This document shows, in pieces, positions 12,342-25,406 of a stretch of DNA of 64,000 nt. Every line of letters begins with the position of its first letter. Within the stretch, counting starts at the first letter, position 1. The notes under the pieces were generated by a model, which was given only the letters and a program-made list of their open reading frames with translations, had not been told where the DNA came from and did not search any database. This DNA comes from Arabidopsis thaliana (Eukaryota > Streptophyta > Magnoliopsida > Brassicales > Brassicaceae). Made by a program: the position numbers and the translations under genes. The DNA is taken from the NCBI RefSeq assembly GCF_000001735.4, contig NC_003075.7, positions 15,501,001 to 15,565,000 on the forward strand, in the 5' to 3' direction.

Positions 12342-12958
12342 TTAAGGACAAACGATAACGCCGTCGATAACCTTGAGGTCGAAGCTTGTGTCCCAAACGT
12401 AATTGAAAACGAAGTCCACGTGAGGAAAGATGAAGTTACCGGCGTTGAGGAGACAAATGTCACCGGATTTTGACAACAACGAGGTAGCGACGGGTGTAAC
12501 CGATTGGAAACCGACACATGACAACTTCGTGTACTGGAATTTGCAATTGTTGCAAGGGTTCGTCACTCTCACTTCCCACTCCGGTTTATTCTGAACCAAT
12601 TTTCCGGTTTTTGATTGTTTCACAGATAGGTAATTTAGATGACAATCCCCATACCCTTCCGAATTTCCAAGGAAAAACAAATTTTATTATTCGGTTATGT
12701 AATAACAAGAAAAGACAAAAATTTAAAAATAACGTTAAGCTTTAATCCAATGGATACAGAGACTATAGGGTTATAGTGATCATGTATATATAATTTGGGA
12801 ATACGAAGTTTGATAATGAGACAAATAATATATACGCAAATTGAAAACTATGATATACTTACTTGTTTTATATAAATGTATATAAAGTATAATATACCTT
12901 GGTTAACGAATGCGAGGAAGAGAACAAGGCAAAGGACTTTGCAAGCGTTTGATGCCAT
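12342..12958 (-). CDS. TPD1-like small secreted cysteine-rich protein D
   Basis: Two exons, 12898-12958 and 12342-12655, give 124 residues. The signal peptide MASNACKVLCLVLFLAFVNQG is followed by a mature part with the six-cysteine TPD1 arrangement: GDC, NPCNNC, LSCVGF, DICLL and a final VCP. Other conserved positions are QSKTGKLVQNKPEWEV and VWDTSFDLKVIDG. It is almost identical to the copy at 14769-15408, including intron position and upstream DNA. A TATA-like element (tatttatagg on the plus strand near 13040) is shared by the two promoters. Secretion is inferred from the signal peptide; the receptor or role is unknown. Confidence 0.82.
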
Positions 12959-13964
12959 TGTCTGATATTCTTTCGAGTTTTAGCAAAGATGAAATTTGGA
13001 AAACGTAGTAAGTATGGGTGCCCAAATGTGATGTTGGGTATTTATAGGCAGGCGTTTGTTATGACTTGTGAGATTCGTTTTTCTTACTAGTTATAGGAAG
13101 TTAATTGAAAAGAAATAATCTGCTGATTTATTTTACTTTTCGAAAACCTATCATATGGAAAATAATAAAAAGTTTAAGGCTAAGATTATAGTCTTTGTTT
13201 TGATAAAAGGTCAAAGCTAATTCTTTGACCGCACTGTCAAAACTATTTTGGTAGGAAAAATCTGAAAATGAGAAAAAATGAATTTACTGGAGACAGATAA
13301 GATGGACTTTAAGACGTTCAACAAATAAAAAGATGTACTTTAATAACTTAGTAAAATATCTCAAAGTTCTCGATGGAGTATTTAACCATGTAATTGACTA
13401 TAATTGTTTGCTTTCTAGTTTCCTTACCTTCTTTCGGTAACACTAATTTAAAAACTTGCTAAATACTTCAAAAATAAAAAAAAAACTTTTTTTTTTTGTC
13501 AGCAATGTCAAAAGGCTTTGATTCAAAGCTAATTAAGCAAACGATTTTCTTTTGTCCCCTTAACTAACACATTCTTAAAAACCATCACGCTGAGAAAAGC
13601 GTACTATATATATGGTATTTGGATCTAGTATCCAAAAACCCATCTAATTTTCTCAAGTTTTATTACCCGGTTCTAACTTTTGGTTATATTCAATTTCTGG
13701 TTCATTTTGTTTTCTTTAGTCTCTAACTTGCGCATGAAAAAAAAAAAAACTTGCGCATGAAAATAAAGTGAGATACAGTACTGCAATGTTCTTTTTCATC
13801 TCATGCAATTAAATAGCATTTTTATTTTTTTGACAAATACTTAATTAATCTCAAGCAAATGAAATGGATAATTTTTTAAAGAAAAAAATCACCAACTACA
13901 TTATGTAGGCTACATATGCCAAAATAACTAAAACAACATGAAGCGAAAGCAGATCAATTCGAGT
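12959..13964. other. Promoter of protein D and junction of tandem units
   Basis: From 12960 to about 13597 this matches 15410 to about 15890, upstream of the paralogous gene. From about 13612 it matches 10400 onward. The boundary between the two tandem units therefore lies near 13600. No coding sequence was seen. Confidence 0.55.
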
Positions 13965-14121
13965 TTAAGAGCAACCGATTTGGCCGTCGATGACCTTTGA
14001 AGTCAAAGCTTGTGTCCCATACGTATTTGAAACTGAAAGTAGAGAAAGTGCCGCCATTATTGATAAGACACGTGTCACCAGATTTTGATAGCATCTAACT
14101 GTCGATGGGTGTGACCGATTC
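13965..14121 (-). pseudogene. Truncated copy of TPD1-like C exon 2
   Basis: This matches the 3' half of exon 2 of the gene at 10757-11218, including its stop codon (gagtttaagagc). It has small insertions that shift the frame (acctttgaagtc against accttgaggtc) and base changes elsewhere. It stops abruptly after gtgtgaccgatt and continues into DNA matching 11760 onward, so the first exon, intron and about 0.85 kb are deleted. It cannot encode a secreted protein. Confidence 0.82.
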
Positions 14122-14768
14122 CTTAACATCACATTACTATTAAATTAATTTATAATTAATGGTGTGTACATTATTATTATTATTATTTTCTTAAAAAAGT
14201 TGAATCATTGGTAACAACTGGTAAATCGGACTAGGCCCGTCTCTAGGGTAAACAACATGGGCCTTTTACATGGGTCCAAAGCCCAATGTAATATTTTCTT
14301 AAGGTAAGAAGACCCATTTGTTATCTTTTGGATTTGTTAAGGTACACAACATGTGCTTACTTTTCTGGTCCAAAGCCCAATTCATATATTTCAAACTCGA
14401 GACACTGTAAAATTACTCGAAAACTATCATTTAAAGATTAATAATCACACACCCAAAATAAAAACCGTAAAAAGCTGGATAAGATTCTAAAGTAACATGC
14501 TTTTGAGTGATTGGGATTGATCATGACTGTGATTCACTATCAAACCTCTTTTTTTTTTTTTTTGATAGTTGCTTAATTTCAAACGCGATTAAAAAGTTCT
14601 CTATGAGTAGACGACGCTCATTAAGCGTATCAGAATGTGAACTAATAGTGAAGCAAACATCTTTTATTAATCCTTAAGCTAATGATCCGGACAACATTTA
14701 AGTAAATATCATCAGTTTCATAACATGAACCAAAACCGAATTAAACCAAAAGAATTTGGTTAGAACAT
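14122..14768. other. Spacer copied from 11760-12341
   Basis: The second copy of the intergenic block, with scattered small indels and an insert at about 14200-14400 carrying GGCCCA-type motifs (catgggcctttt, aagcccaat). No gene was seen. Confidence 0.5.
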
Positions 14769-15408
14769 TTAATAGCAAACCATAACGCCGTCGATAACCT
14801 TGAGGTCGAAGCTTGTGTCCCAAACGTATTTGAAAACGATGTCCACGTGAGGAACTATGAATTTACCAGCGTTGACGAGACACGCGTCACCAGATTTCAG
14901 CAACAACGAGGTATCGATGGGTGTAACTGAGTTGAAACCGACACATAACAACTCTGTGTTCTGGAATTTGCAATTGTTGCAAGGGTTCGTCACTCTCACT
15001 TCCCACTCCGGTTTGTTCTGAACCAATTTTCCGGTTTTCGATTGTTTCACAGATAGGGAATTTAGACTACAATCTCCATACCCTTCCAAATTTCCAAGGA
15101 AAAACAAATTTTTATTTCCGTTATGTAATAACAAGAAAAGAAAAATATATTAACTATATAACATAATGTTATATGTTCTAAAAATATAACGTTAAGCTTT
15201 AATCCAATGGATATAGAGACTATAGGGTTATAGTGATCGGAAATCATGTAGTATAGATGATTTGGGAATACGAAATTTGAGAATAAGACAAAGAATATAT
15301 ACGAAAATTGAAGACTATGGTAAAATTGTATATAAAGTATAATATACCTTGGTTAACGAATGCTAAGAAGAGAACAAGGCAAAGAAGTTTGCAAGCGTTT
15401 GATGCCAT
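14769..15408 (-). CDS. TPD1-like small secreted cysteine-rich protein E
   Basis: Two exons, 15348-15408 and 14769-15082, give 124 residues. The signal peptide MASNACKLLCLVLFLAFVNQG differs at one residue from that of the copy at 12342-12958. The six mature cysteines are kept (GDC, NPCNNC, LLCVGF, DACLV, MVC). The frame and splice signals are intact. It is the last member of the tandem cluster and, with the truncated exon beside it, forms the second duplicated unit. The family is known from TPD1/MAC1-type secreted signals; the specific role here is unknown. Confidence 0.82.
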
Positions 15409-16229
15409 TGCATGATCTTTGGAGTTTTATCAAACACGAAATTTAGAAAACGTAGTACCTGTTAGAGTATATGGGTGCTCAAATGTGATGTTGGGTATTT
15501 AACTATTTATAGGGAGGCATTGGGGGTTAATTTTTATAATTGAAAAGTTTTGGGATAGTCATGAGTTTTTTTTCTTACTATAGGAAGCTAATTAAAAAGA
15601 AAGAATCTACTGATTTTATTACTTTTCGAAAAAACTATAGTATGGAAAATAATAAATGTTTAAGATTATTGTCTCTGTTTTGATAATAAGTTCGATGCTA
15701 ATTCTTTGACCGCAATTTCATGGTAGGATAAATGTGAAATAAAATAAAAGTACTTTAATATTTGTAAAATATCTCAAAATTTCTCAATGAAGTATTTTTA
15801 ACCACGTATTGGTCCGAAGTGTTTATGAGCTTAAAGCAGACGATTTTCTTTTGTCCTCTTAAGTCTTAACTAACACATTTTTAAAAACCAGCAACCAAAA
15901 ATGCAAACTTAAGGTTCGAACATTAAACGCCTGCCAGAGATTGGGCTAGAATGGACGGACAAATGATGGTGATATGATACCAAAGGAAAAATTATACTTC
16001 ATTCACATCTATACCATTTCCCCATTTTCTTACTCCAAAGCTCAAGGGATACGCATGCCTCTAATCATAAACTGTAATGAATGGCCTAATCATACTCCCA
16101 TTCTAACAAAACTAATGATAAGTTCAGTATCCGGTCCAAGAATCTGCCCCAAAAGAGTATCGGAGCGCCATGAATGCGATGAGAAACCGCCGTCTTTGCT
16201 CTGGGACAAGAGGATCATCTATGCAGTGA
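15409..16229. other. Promoter of protein E and 3' flank of HPGT2
   Basis: The stretch 15410-15890 repeats 12960-13597 and is the end of the second duplicated unit. The stretch from about 15950 to 16229 is probably HPGT2 3' UTR on the minus strand. No other coding signal was seen. Confidence 0.5.
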
Positions 16230-18687
16230 TCATGCCATGGAACACACTTTTTCTGCGAAATGAACATAACATCGGTTATAAATTTAACAAGAAGCTGCTA
16301 AGACAATGATTCGTGTTTTAATATTAAGATCGCAAAACCTAAATATTCTTCAGTTAACCATGTTAACAGTTTCTGTGAGAGAGTAGTATTCACACCTTGT
16401 CTTGTGCTGCTGCAGCAAAGGCGATTGTCGTCTATATATGTTGCCTGGACGCCAATCATCCATGATCCAATGGTGGTATCATCAAACGCATATGTCTTCA
16501 ACAATCCACTGCATTTATATATATATACACACCATGGTAGAAAATATACAATGATTACAAACCAAGCTTTGTTTGACATATATACTCATCTTCTGCCAAA
16601 TTGTGAAACCTAACCTGTTTATATTGACATACTGAGCCAGATTCTTTGAGAGTATTACCAGCGAACCAGTTGCATGACGGAAATACCTAAATAAATCGAA
16701 CAAAGAAACTGAGTACACACAACGAAGGTCACAAGGGCTTGACATAAACGAGAAGACCTATGAGGTATAAGACACTTACGATTTGTCGTCCCCAAATTTC
16801 CACCACTCAGGCTCATACCATTGACTTCCCCTGAATACCAAGAAACAACCCATTTAATATGAGAATGAGAATGTTAATTATGAGACTTTTGGGCAATTGT
16901 CACAGCTAGGAAATCTCAATTATGTGAACTGAAGATAGTTGAGAATATACGAACTCTTCAGTAATCACATCTCCAGATTTCATGCACCCAATGTAAGCAC
17001 CATCTTGACTACGACGACTTTCAAGAAGCGCAATCATCCCCTCTGTTAGACCGAAAACATTTGTTACTCAAAGACATCGTTGATACCCTGATTGGATCAA
17101 ACATAGCTTTGCAAGACAAAGAGATGAAAGAGGAAGTACTACCAAGATCCAAGTCAACGTTGTCATCAACTTTGACATAAAACTCTGCGTCCCAATTCTG
17201 AACAGCAGCACTGTAGAAGAACTTCACTTTCTTCGGTAACTCTTCTTGGGCTTCCTCGTGATTCTCCTAATAATCCATCATATTTCGAGAGAAAAATGTA
17301 GATTGGAAGCCACATCAGTGAGAAGAAATTCATATATGAAGGCAATGAAAAGAAGCAAAAGAGTTATCCTTACTTACAAGAATCAAAAAGTCTTTAGTTG
17401 CACGATTTTCTTCGTCAATTTTTCTATCTAGGCTATCACCTCGGTTAGCACTGGAAATTTATAAAGCATTAACATTAGACCATGAAAAACTTTAAAATTC
17501 TAAAGAAATGAAGAATAAAGTGAGTAGGAAAACCTCCGACCAATCACAAAGCGTATGACAACTCCTCTTTCCTCAAGTTTTTTAAGAGCATCATCTAAAT
17601 AGAAGTAAATTTCATAAGAGAATACTTAATATATTGTACCAAATATTTTTAATGAAACATTGTTAAATGACCATACAAAGCAGGGGTGATAATTCTACCT
17701 CGTGGCATCCAAGAGCCTCTAAATTTATTGCGCTTCAAGTGACTTCCAAAGCCTGTGTAAACTCCAATAACAGCTAGCATTTTCTTCCCTGAAGAAGAGA
17801 CACTTTTCTGTTTTTTAAGATAGCCTTGACTCTTTGCCTGTGCCAACTCCATTTCAGTTTCAACAATTCTCCTCTCAAGATCTCTATAAAACAGTTACAT
17901 TGTGTGTTAGTATATGCAGAACAAAAAAACATCTTATTGAGTAAGAAATTCAGCTTACTTGCATCCAAGGACCACAAGTTTGTCCTCCACCGTAAGAACC
18001 TTAGGCCTCTATACTCCACAAGAACATGATCAACATTAAAGACAAAACATTTGATTAGTGAAAATGACGCGTTTAAATGGATACTAGTTCCTTCTATTCA
18101 AGAAAGACCAACCTGATCATAATTCATCTTAAGCACAGTATTGAGTGCTGCTCTGTACTGCGCATCTTGCCATAACCTAAACGTAAGAAACAACACCATT
18201 ATAGAGATCAGTATCAGTTAATAAGATCCAGGGATCGAAATTGAGCTCGTTATTGGTAGATTGTACGACTATTTACTGTAATGGAACTCAAACCCAAAAT
18301 ACACATTGCAATACAGTTATATCTGAAATTACAGAAATCTAGAATGGTAACAAATCGGCGAAAAATTGTAGAAAAACGGAAGAATCTAGCATCTGCGAGA
18401 TCTATCAACAACTATGAAGACAGTGTTCCATGACGATTACAATCCTCATTCAATTCCGGGATGCATTCCGAAGAACACATCTAGAATCAGTGAGATTTGA
18501 TATTACTCAACAGGAAAAAAATCAGACGGAAATGGAAGAAAAAAGCGACGTACCGGCCAGCGACGTAGAGCCAAGCAAGACAAGAGAAGAAGGCCAAGAT
18601 AAGAGAGGGCTTGGAGGTGTTCTGAGACTTGGAAAACCTACCTCGCCGGTCTGATTTCCCTGAGACCGTCGTTGGTAAGCTCTCCAT
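16230..18687 (-). CDS. HPGT2: HPGT2, hydroxyproline O-galactosyltransferase (GT31)
   Basis: Golgi enzyme that adds the first galactose to hydroxyproline of arabinogalactan proteins (family knowledge). Twelve exons (18554-18687, 18113-18176, 17959-18008, 17699-17883, 17534-17594, 17378-17450, 17143-17266, 16955-17042, 16780-16830, 16615-16686, 16396-16508, 16230-16252) join in phase to 345 residues. It is a type II membrane protein with one signal anchor (~30-48, [18 protein letters not shown]). GT31 features are visible: [15 protein letters not shown] opening the catalytic domain, RFVIGRS, and the metal-binding acidic motif KVDDNVD. Near the end come [13 protein letters not shown] and [11 protein letters not shown]. 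Three HPGT paralogues are known in A. thaliana; assignment to HPGT2 rests on gene order and remembered length. Confidence 0.93.
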
Positions 18688-19344
18688 CTCTATCCACGGC
18701 GAGAGGGAGAGAGATCGGAGGCACGAATTCTCAGATTCAAAATTGAGAAAGTGAAGAAGGATAAGCAAATCTAAGAAGTAACAGATGATGATAATGAAGC
18801 TTTGGATTTGTTTCCTTGTTCGAATTATAACTTTTTTTGTTGCTGGACTGGGAAGCGTTTCCTTTGTGGTCGTCGGTTATTCCGACATGATTCCGATTTC
18901 AGGTGACCAGAATAGTTTCGAAACACTCTGATTCACACAGCAGGTTTAGAGCTCATATTCACGAAGATTTTTCTGTTAAAATACATTACTAACATTCATT
19001 GAAATTTGATTTAAAAAATATACATGCATTGAAATTTGATTTTGTAAATTTATTTCTGAAATGAATAGTAGAATTCGTGTATCTTTCTTAAAGGATTCAT
19101 AACATTCCATACCAAAAAGAGCAAAACATTCACCATCAATAAAATCAAAATATAAAATCTCTCTTTAGGTCAGTCTGAAAGGTCTCTGCACTATAACAGT
19201 TCTCTACACTAACCAACATTTGCATAAACCAATGTTAGATCGCTTGGGGAATTTGCTTGACGCTGATTTCTTCCAAGTCTATCCTGGAATATTTTTTAAC
19301 TGGTACAAGTGAAAACCCCTGAGTCTTGGACTGTTGGTTAACGC
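18688..19344. other. HPGT2 promoter and EMC7 3' flank
   Basis: Short spacer between two minus-strand genes. HPGT2 5' leader is next to 18688. The EMC7 3' UTR probably occupies about 19150-19344. Nothing else was recognised. Confidence 0.45.
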
Positions 19345-21477
19345 TTAGCGGCTAGCGGGTAACAAGCTAGTGAGTGAAGGCACTCCTTGGCTTCTCATCT
19401 GCTCTTGTGCGCTCTTCATTTCCTCGGGATCTGTTTATCACACATACCAACAATTCTCATCAAACCATTTACATCTAATTTGCTAGGTTTCAATTCAGCA
19501 ATAGCTTGAAGAGATTTATGAAATGATAAAAAAACAAGGCACTGCTAGAATCCTCAGTAGATTAGGTACACTGTTAGGTTGGTTACTGTCGCATTGATTG
19601 CTACTAGAGAGGGAGAGACCCACAAATCGGTTTAATGATGAACATTATCAATACATGGATACAAGTGAAGAGTTTAGAGACGTGTACCTATGTTTTCCAT
19701 CAACTTAGGCATTAAGAACACGACAACGACCATGAATCCCACCATAAGACCCATTGGACTTTTCACAATTGACATTACAGAGAAAGGTTCTCGCATCTGC
19801 AAATAGTACATGATCGATCAGAAAACAGGAGGAAGACGCATATAGCTAAAACTAACACATACAAAATAGAAGAAGATACAGTATGAAGTATTCACCTCGT
19901 AGTATTGCTCTGCCCGCAATGGCTCCAAAACCAGCTCAGTAAGACTCCTTCTGGTTTCTGTAAGTGTTGCTTGAACCTTGCCACGATGCCGAGCACTAAC
20001 ATCAACTCGCACCTAATTTAAAATATTTGATTGACAGATGAGAAGCAAGTTCTCAAAATAGATGTAGTTCATAGAATATTGCAACTAAAAGATCTTACTG
20101 GGGAGAAGAAGTAGCCCAGTGCATAAACTTCAATCAGATGAGTCCCCGCTGGCACTTTGTGGCTTTGAAATTAGAGAAGTAAAGGAAAACGAAGATCAAA
20201 AATACTGATACTATTGTTCTCACAACAAAATACGGTGTCAAGTTTTCTCAACTATATCTAAAAAAAATTATACCAAAAGCTACAGATGTGTGAGATGACA
20301 AATTTGAAAGATGAGTAAGAAACCAATTAGTAGATATCGTGAGTAAATAACTAGAAGAACATATTGTTTGAAGAAGGAACAGTAGGATACAAGGTAAAGT
20401 ATCCATCCGGCCTGAGGAAAGTAACATGCTGTCCACCGTTGAGTATAACTTTGATATTTGAGAATTTAGCTGCATGACCAATCACGGTGCCTGCCATAAT
20501 AACTTTTAGATTAGTTTGCAGTAAAAGAGTAGTGAGGCTATTACGTAATGGATACGAGACGGTGGTTGAAGTATCATGTAATTAGAATAATATGAAGTAC
20601 TCAAGAGACATATCAAAACGTATTTGCTAATATTCTTAAGCAAACACTGCTTTTAGCCAGTCTACCACTTATAGAGATGGCATACTACATAGCAAATTCA
20701 TACATGGAATTACTAATACCTACTTCTCACTTGCTGAAACTATCTAAGCCACAAATATACATCAATATCACAAGACATACTAATTACACAGAGCAAACAC
20801 ACCCATAGTGGAAGTTGCATAACAGCTATAAATCTGCTATTGAGTATTGACCAATAGAAATAAGTTGTAGATAATTGTATTTTTCCTTAGAACAGTGCCA
20901 TGAACGGAGGTTTCAGATAATTGACTGATAAAACCAAAAACATAGCAAAAATTGAGTAAAAAAAAACTGAGTTCTCGAGAGAAAAGACAAAGAATGAATT
21001 GTGAAACCTACTTGCTGGAACCCTCACTCTACCCGTGATCGTGTAACTATCCTCAGACCTGAAAAAACCAAACAGATAAGAAAAGGAAAGAATGAATTGA
21101 ACAGCTGAATTCAATCAAAGACAAGAATTTAATAATATCCTTGGGATGTATAAGCAGCTAAAGTAGTAAATTCGTCAAACAAGTAGATCAAATTGAAATC
21201 AACGTTGCACAAATTATTATCAAACCCCAAAACTTGGAGATAACGATATCAAGATCACTAAACTACGAGGGAAGACTTAGAGGGTAATGCTAAAAAGATA
21301 TCGCAGCTACGAAAAGCAACGACTGAATGAAAATTAAAGCTCTATGTCAACAAGCTCTATAGAGGATTTGTGGAGATAGAGGATTGATTACCCAGATGAG
21401 ATCGGAAGAGTGGAAGCAAAGAAGAAGAAGAAGAGAGAAAAAGCGATAAGGGAAGTGGATCTGAAAATCGGCGCCAT
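19345..21477 (-). CDS. ER membrane complex subunit 7 homologue (DUF2012)
   Basis: Seven exons (21392-21477, 21012-21058, 20391-20490, 20099-20162, 19896-20012, 19688-19796, 19345-19430) join in phase to 202 residues. An N-terminal signal peptide with a Phe run (LIAFSLFFFFFAS) ends near residue 27. A lumenal beta-sandwich (carbohydrate-binding-like fold, DUF2012) follows, with YTITGRVRVP, VILNGGQHVTFLRPDGYFTF and GTHLIEVYALGYFFSPVRVDV. A membrane segment (PMGLMVGFMVVVVFLMP) precedes a short cytosolic tail. EMC7 belongs to the ER membrane complex, which inserts and stabilises multipass membrane proteins. Domain order and length fit the family. The EMC7 name is by homology. Confidence 0.9.
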
Positions 21478-22036
21478 GGTCTTCGTCAGCAGATCGTCGA
21501 AAGCCAGACGACGATTTTATAAATCGTTCGATTTCAGGGGAAGAGGAAGAAACACAGACAGAACAAGGCGAACTAAACTTTCTGGCTCAGAAAGAAGGTT
21601 CGTTCTGAACCAATAATCGTAATTATCAATTACTGGCTTTTAATTTAGAATAATAAAACAACATTAACATAGAATTTTTTTCATATCTGTCAACGTAAGG
21701 TTATTGGTTGATGGAGTTTTAAAGATCAAAAAAATATTTTATCTATGCCAACAAGGTTATTAGTTCGGTTTCATGTATACGAGCTAGTTCAAACATGAAT
21801 TTGATTTTTTCTTTCACTCATCTTTGCTCAACAGACAACAACTCTCTCTGGTTTGCACTTTCTTTTTCCAAAGACGTGCACATGGGAATCAAAAACGTTG
21901 GTAATCACATTCTTATCTTTCATCCATTAAACAGGGAAAATTCCCTTTTAGCTTTCAATTCCAACCAAGAATCTTCTAGGATACATTTTCTACCCAGAAA
22001 TACCACAAAACAACCAAAAAAAAAGAATCATATGTG
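21478..22036. other. EMC7 promoter and EamA transporter 3' flank
   Basis: AT-rich spacer. The EMC7 leader lies next to 21478. The part after about 21850 is probably the 3' UTR of the next minus-strand gene. The 122-residue plus-strand ORF at 21795-22163 overlaps the last exon of that gene and has no protein-like features. Confidence 0.45.
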
Positions 22037-24195
22037 CTACAATCCAAGCTTCTTTGAGAACAAATCCGATATGTTAGCTATTACGAATCCAGCAAACACC
22101 TGCAAAATAAACCAAATGCTAATTCTTGAGCATCAGGAAAAATTATTCATTCTCTGTTGTTGATGGAATATAAGTTTTAGTTACCTGAGTAGAGCCAAGA
22201 ATGTAAATGGCTGAATAATGACGACCATGGATCATCATGTCAGCAACCATCGCAAGCGGAATTGTGAGAGACATGCCCAGTGTCGCTACCAGCGGAGTTG
22301 TCCACACCACAGAAAGTGCCCTTTGGTTGCAAAAGCACCAAAACAGCCAAGTTATTTTCTAAACAAGTAATTACACACCTCTTTATAGGATCTAGCCTAG
22401 CAATAAACAAGACACTTGTAGCTAAACTCAACATTGCTTGTTGGGTCCACTTTATCTTGTAATAGCTGAAATCATTAAAACATACCAAAAATAGTCAGAG
22501 AGGACACTTCCGATGAAACCGTTGGCTAAGACAACTTCATCAACTTTCACAGAGTGTGGTATGGTAAACTTTGGTTCGATCCCTAATGCTGTCAATGGCC
22601 ACACTGAAACATACAACCAAAAAACAAACTTTTTGAATAAGAGTCAACTTTTCCATGTCTCATATGTTATGTTTCTCGGATGATACACTTGTAAAAATGA
22701 ATGGAAGATATTAGTATACCAAGCCACCAGAGAGCAACAAGTGTAAATAATCCTATGTATCCAAACAGCTTTTGGACATCAACCCCTTCTCCTTCTTCAC
22801 CGGCAAACTTCTTAAGAAGCACTGTGTTGTCAATATCAGAAGGGTACAAGCCATCAATGAGGTTATCCTCCCCAACACACTAATACTCTAAACCTTTAAA
22901 GATTAATCATTTCTAACCTGTAAAAAGTCCATAAGAGACCGCAGAGAGAAGCCCAAAAAGATCTCCCATAAGGGATCGTTCCCCGTTGCTAAACACAAAT
23001 ATCAACTGTACGTTAAAAAAATATGGTTGATGAAACTGGAAAACTCATGGAATCAAGAAATGCTATGAGAATGAGACAAATTGAGCTATCAATTTAAAAC
23101 GCAGCCCAGGGTGAGCTTTTGAATACATATAAGAAAAAGATGCATGGTGAACGAATTAGGATGAAAAACTTACAGTGAAGAATTTAATTGCGACTCATCA
23201 GAAGCCCAAGTTTTCCCTAGCGTCGTCATGACCACACCAGCCATGCTGACAAATACAGCCACTACTTTCGACAGGTTCAAGGTATCTTGGCCCAAAAATA
23301 CACCAATGAACAGAGTAAACAGTCCCGAGGTTGAAGACAATACAGTAGTACTTGCCACACTTGTACGAGCAAGAGCAGCATTGGACAGATACTGTATCAT
23401 CAAAAACAGCAAACAAATATCAATACCAAGGTTTAAAAGAGGACACTTTCAGGCACCACCATCAAAACAATACAACGAGCATATCAAAGAAAATTCACCT
23501 CTGTTACAAACCAAATTGGTGCGAGGTAAAGGCCGTACATTGCAATCTGCTTAGTCGTGATCTCTTTCCTCTGTTTCAGAGTCTGCACTTCTTCTCTAAC
23601 TTTACCGATCAAGGGTCTCTCATCTTCTTCTTCATGGGATGAAAGGTGTTCCTCACTATCTTTCTTAGTTATAGTCCCTTGAAGTCCCATTTCAATGATT
23701 TTATGCCTCAAAGGAGAACCGAGCTCAACCGAGGAATCATCGGTCAAAGCGGGAATTTTATTGGATTTGGAAGAGCGTCGATCTAAATATCGACAAAGCC
23801 AGTCTTTGAGGAATGCAACGGGAAGGTAAACAATCATAAGAGAAGCTCCAAGATATGTGACTGCAAATGGCTGCTTATAGGCTGTAAAGATATCCTGGTC
23901 AAAATTGAAGTCAAACCATTCAATAAATTATCAAACCATTTAAACAGAGATCTGAATTTGCATTTGCCATTTGATTCATCAAACTCAAACCGCTAATTCA
24001 AAGCTCGAAGAACATGATTGAAAACAAGCCTAATGGAATAAGATCCAAATGAAACATCCATAACCTCAAAAGATGAAAGCTTTAAACAAAATTGAAGAGA
24101 CAATGAATGAATACCTGAGTAACTTCAGCGGAGGTGACCCATATGATAACAACAGTGCCAATCAAGAACAGACCAGCTTTGTATCTCCAACCCAT
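22037..24195 (-). CDS. EamA/drug-metabolite-transporter family membrane protein
   Basis: Eight exons (24115-24195, 23499-23894, 23174-23391, 22918-22988, 22720-22821, 22486-22603, 22185-22320, 22037-22099) join in phase to 394 residues. About ten hydrophobic segments are visible, starting with [14 protein letters not shown] at the N-terminus. The two EamA-type halves are split by an acidic cytosolic loop (residues ~70-150, [10 protein letters not shown]). Typical family stretches include [31 protein letters not shown] and [20 protein letters not shown]. The family resembles SLC35F solute carriers of Golgi and vacuole membranes; the substrate of this one is unknown to me. Matches AT4G32140 by order and length. 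Confidence 0.9.
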
Positions 24196-25406
24196 TTAAT
24201 ATAAAAAAACTCTAAATTGAAGCCCAGAAATGAAGATCCAGGAGTTTTGAGTGCAGAGATCTGCTCGTGTAAATTGACTTCTTTGAGCTAGGAAGGAGAT
24301 TGAATTAGATCAGGCAGAGGAAGTGATTCGGGGAAGGCGGTGGAGTGAAGAAGAGAAAAAGGGAAAATTCAGAGACGACGGGAAAATTGACCATCTCAGA
24401 AAAAAAAACATAAAACGGAAGAGTAACCGCGAGGGAAGGAACGGGGCACGCAGAGGGAAAGCGTTAGACCAGGAAATATTTACACTTTTGTTTTTTTTTG
24501 TAAGGAAAGTAAATAATCATGTTTTTTTTAATAAATATATAGTATTAATTTTGTTATGACTTTAATTGGACTGTAGAATTTTTAGTAAGCGTGATGTAGC
24601 CGTCTTTTCTTTTCTTCTTTTTCTGTAACGATATTTAAACCGTAAAGTCGACGCTTTTTATTTTTTTTGGTTCAACCAAACATTTTAGTATTTTGATCAT
24701 ATATGGATATAAATTCCATCCTTTTAGTTAGTAAACATGGTGTTGATAAAAACAAAATTTTATATTTGAAATGCTGCTATTATATAAATAAAAGGTTAAA
24801 TCCACCTACTATAATTTATTTAGCTATTATTAGGTGGCATGACAAGATGTCAAGTTGGTGAATGAGGTGCGTCTGGCCTTAACTAGAGATGATACCCATA
24901 TTTTATTTTCGGACGACAATTTATGACACTTGTTGTATCTTGTTCTCCTATCTTTCTTTTCTAATATTTACATTCGATTTATGATCAACAAATGGCTTCA
25001 ATTGTAAAATGACAAGAATTTGTAGGGTCAACGACGTACAAGATCATTCAACTGCCGACTTCAGAAGTTGGTGTGGATATACGAGAGAGGAAGTCACATA
25101 AACAAAGAACATGAAGATTCAAAGAGTTGTATGAACATATCAGACAAAGCAAGCCTGTTCACTTTTCCACTATGTATGTAATTTATAGAACATGATGTCA
25201 ACAAAGATTCACACACTTCGCAAAGCAATGAGCTTTTACATTGCTCTATAAATAAGTATACTTTTTCATATACGTGAGTTGGAAACATAAGCTTTTTAAG
25301 CCACATGAAAATGCTCAGGAAAACACAAGGTTTACAATCAGATGAGGAGATAAAAAGTCGTGGCAACGCGCAGAATCGGGATGGATTCCTTAAGAGACAG
25401 ATGCAC
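24196..25406. other. EamA transporter promoter and VAMP711 3' flank
   Basis: The first ~250 bases are 5' leader. The middle is AT-rich and featureless. The stretch 25090-25406 is probably VAMP711 3' UTR. A 120-residue minus-strand ORF at 25094-25456 reads through the VAMP711 stop region in another frame and is not supported. Confidence 0.45.

Noticed and set aside
7420-15408. Glycosyltransferase label for the small-protein cluster
   Set aside because: The proteins are ~120 residues, secreted and cysteine-rich, with no catalytic or nucleotide-sugar motif. The TPD1-like pattern fits better than the inherited beta-1,3-N-acetylglucosaminyltransferase name.
15974-16309. 111-residue plus-strand ORF near HPGT2
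   Set aside because: Antisense to the HPGT2 last exon and 3' UTR; no protein-like composition or homology recognised.
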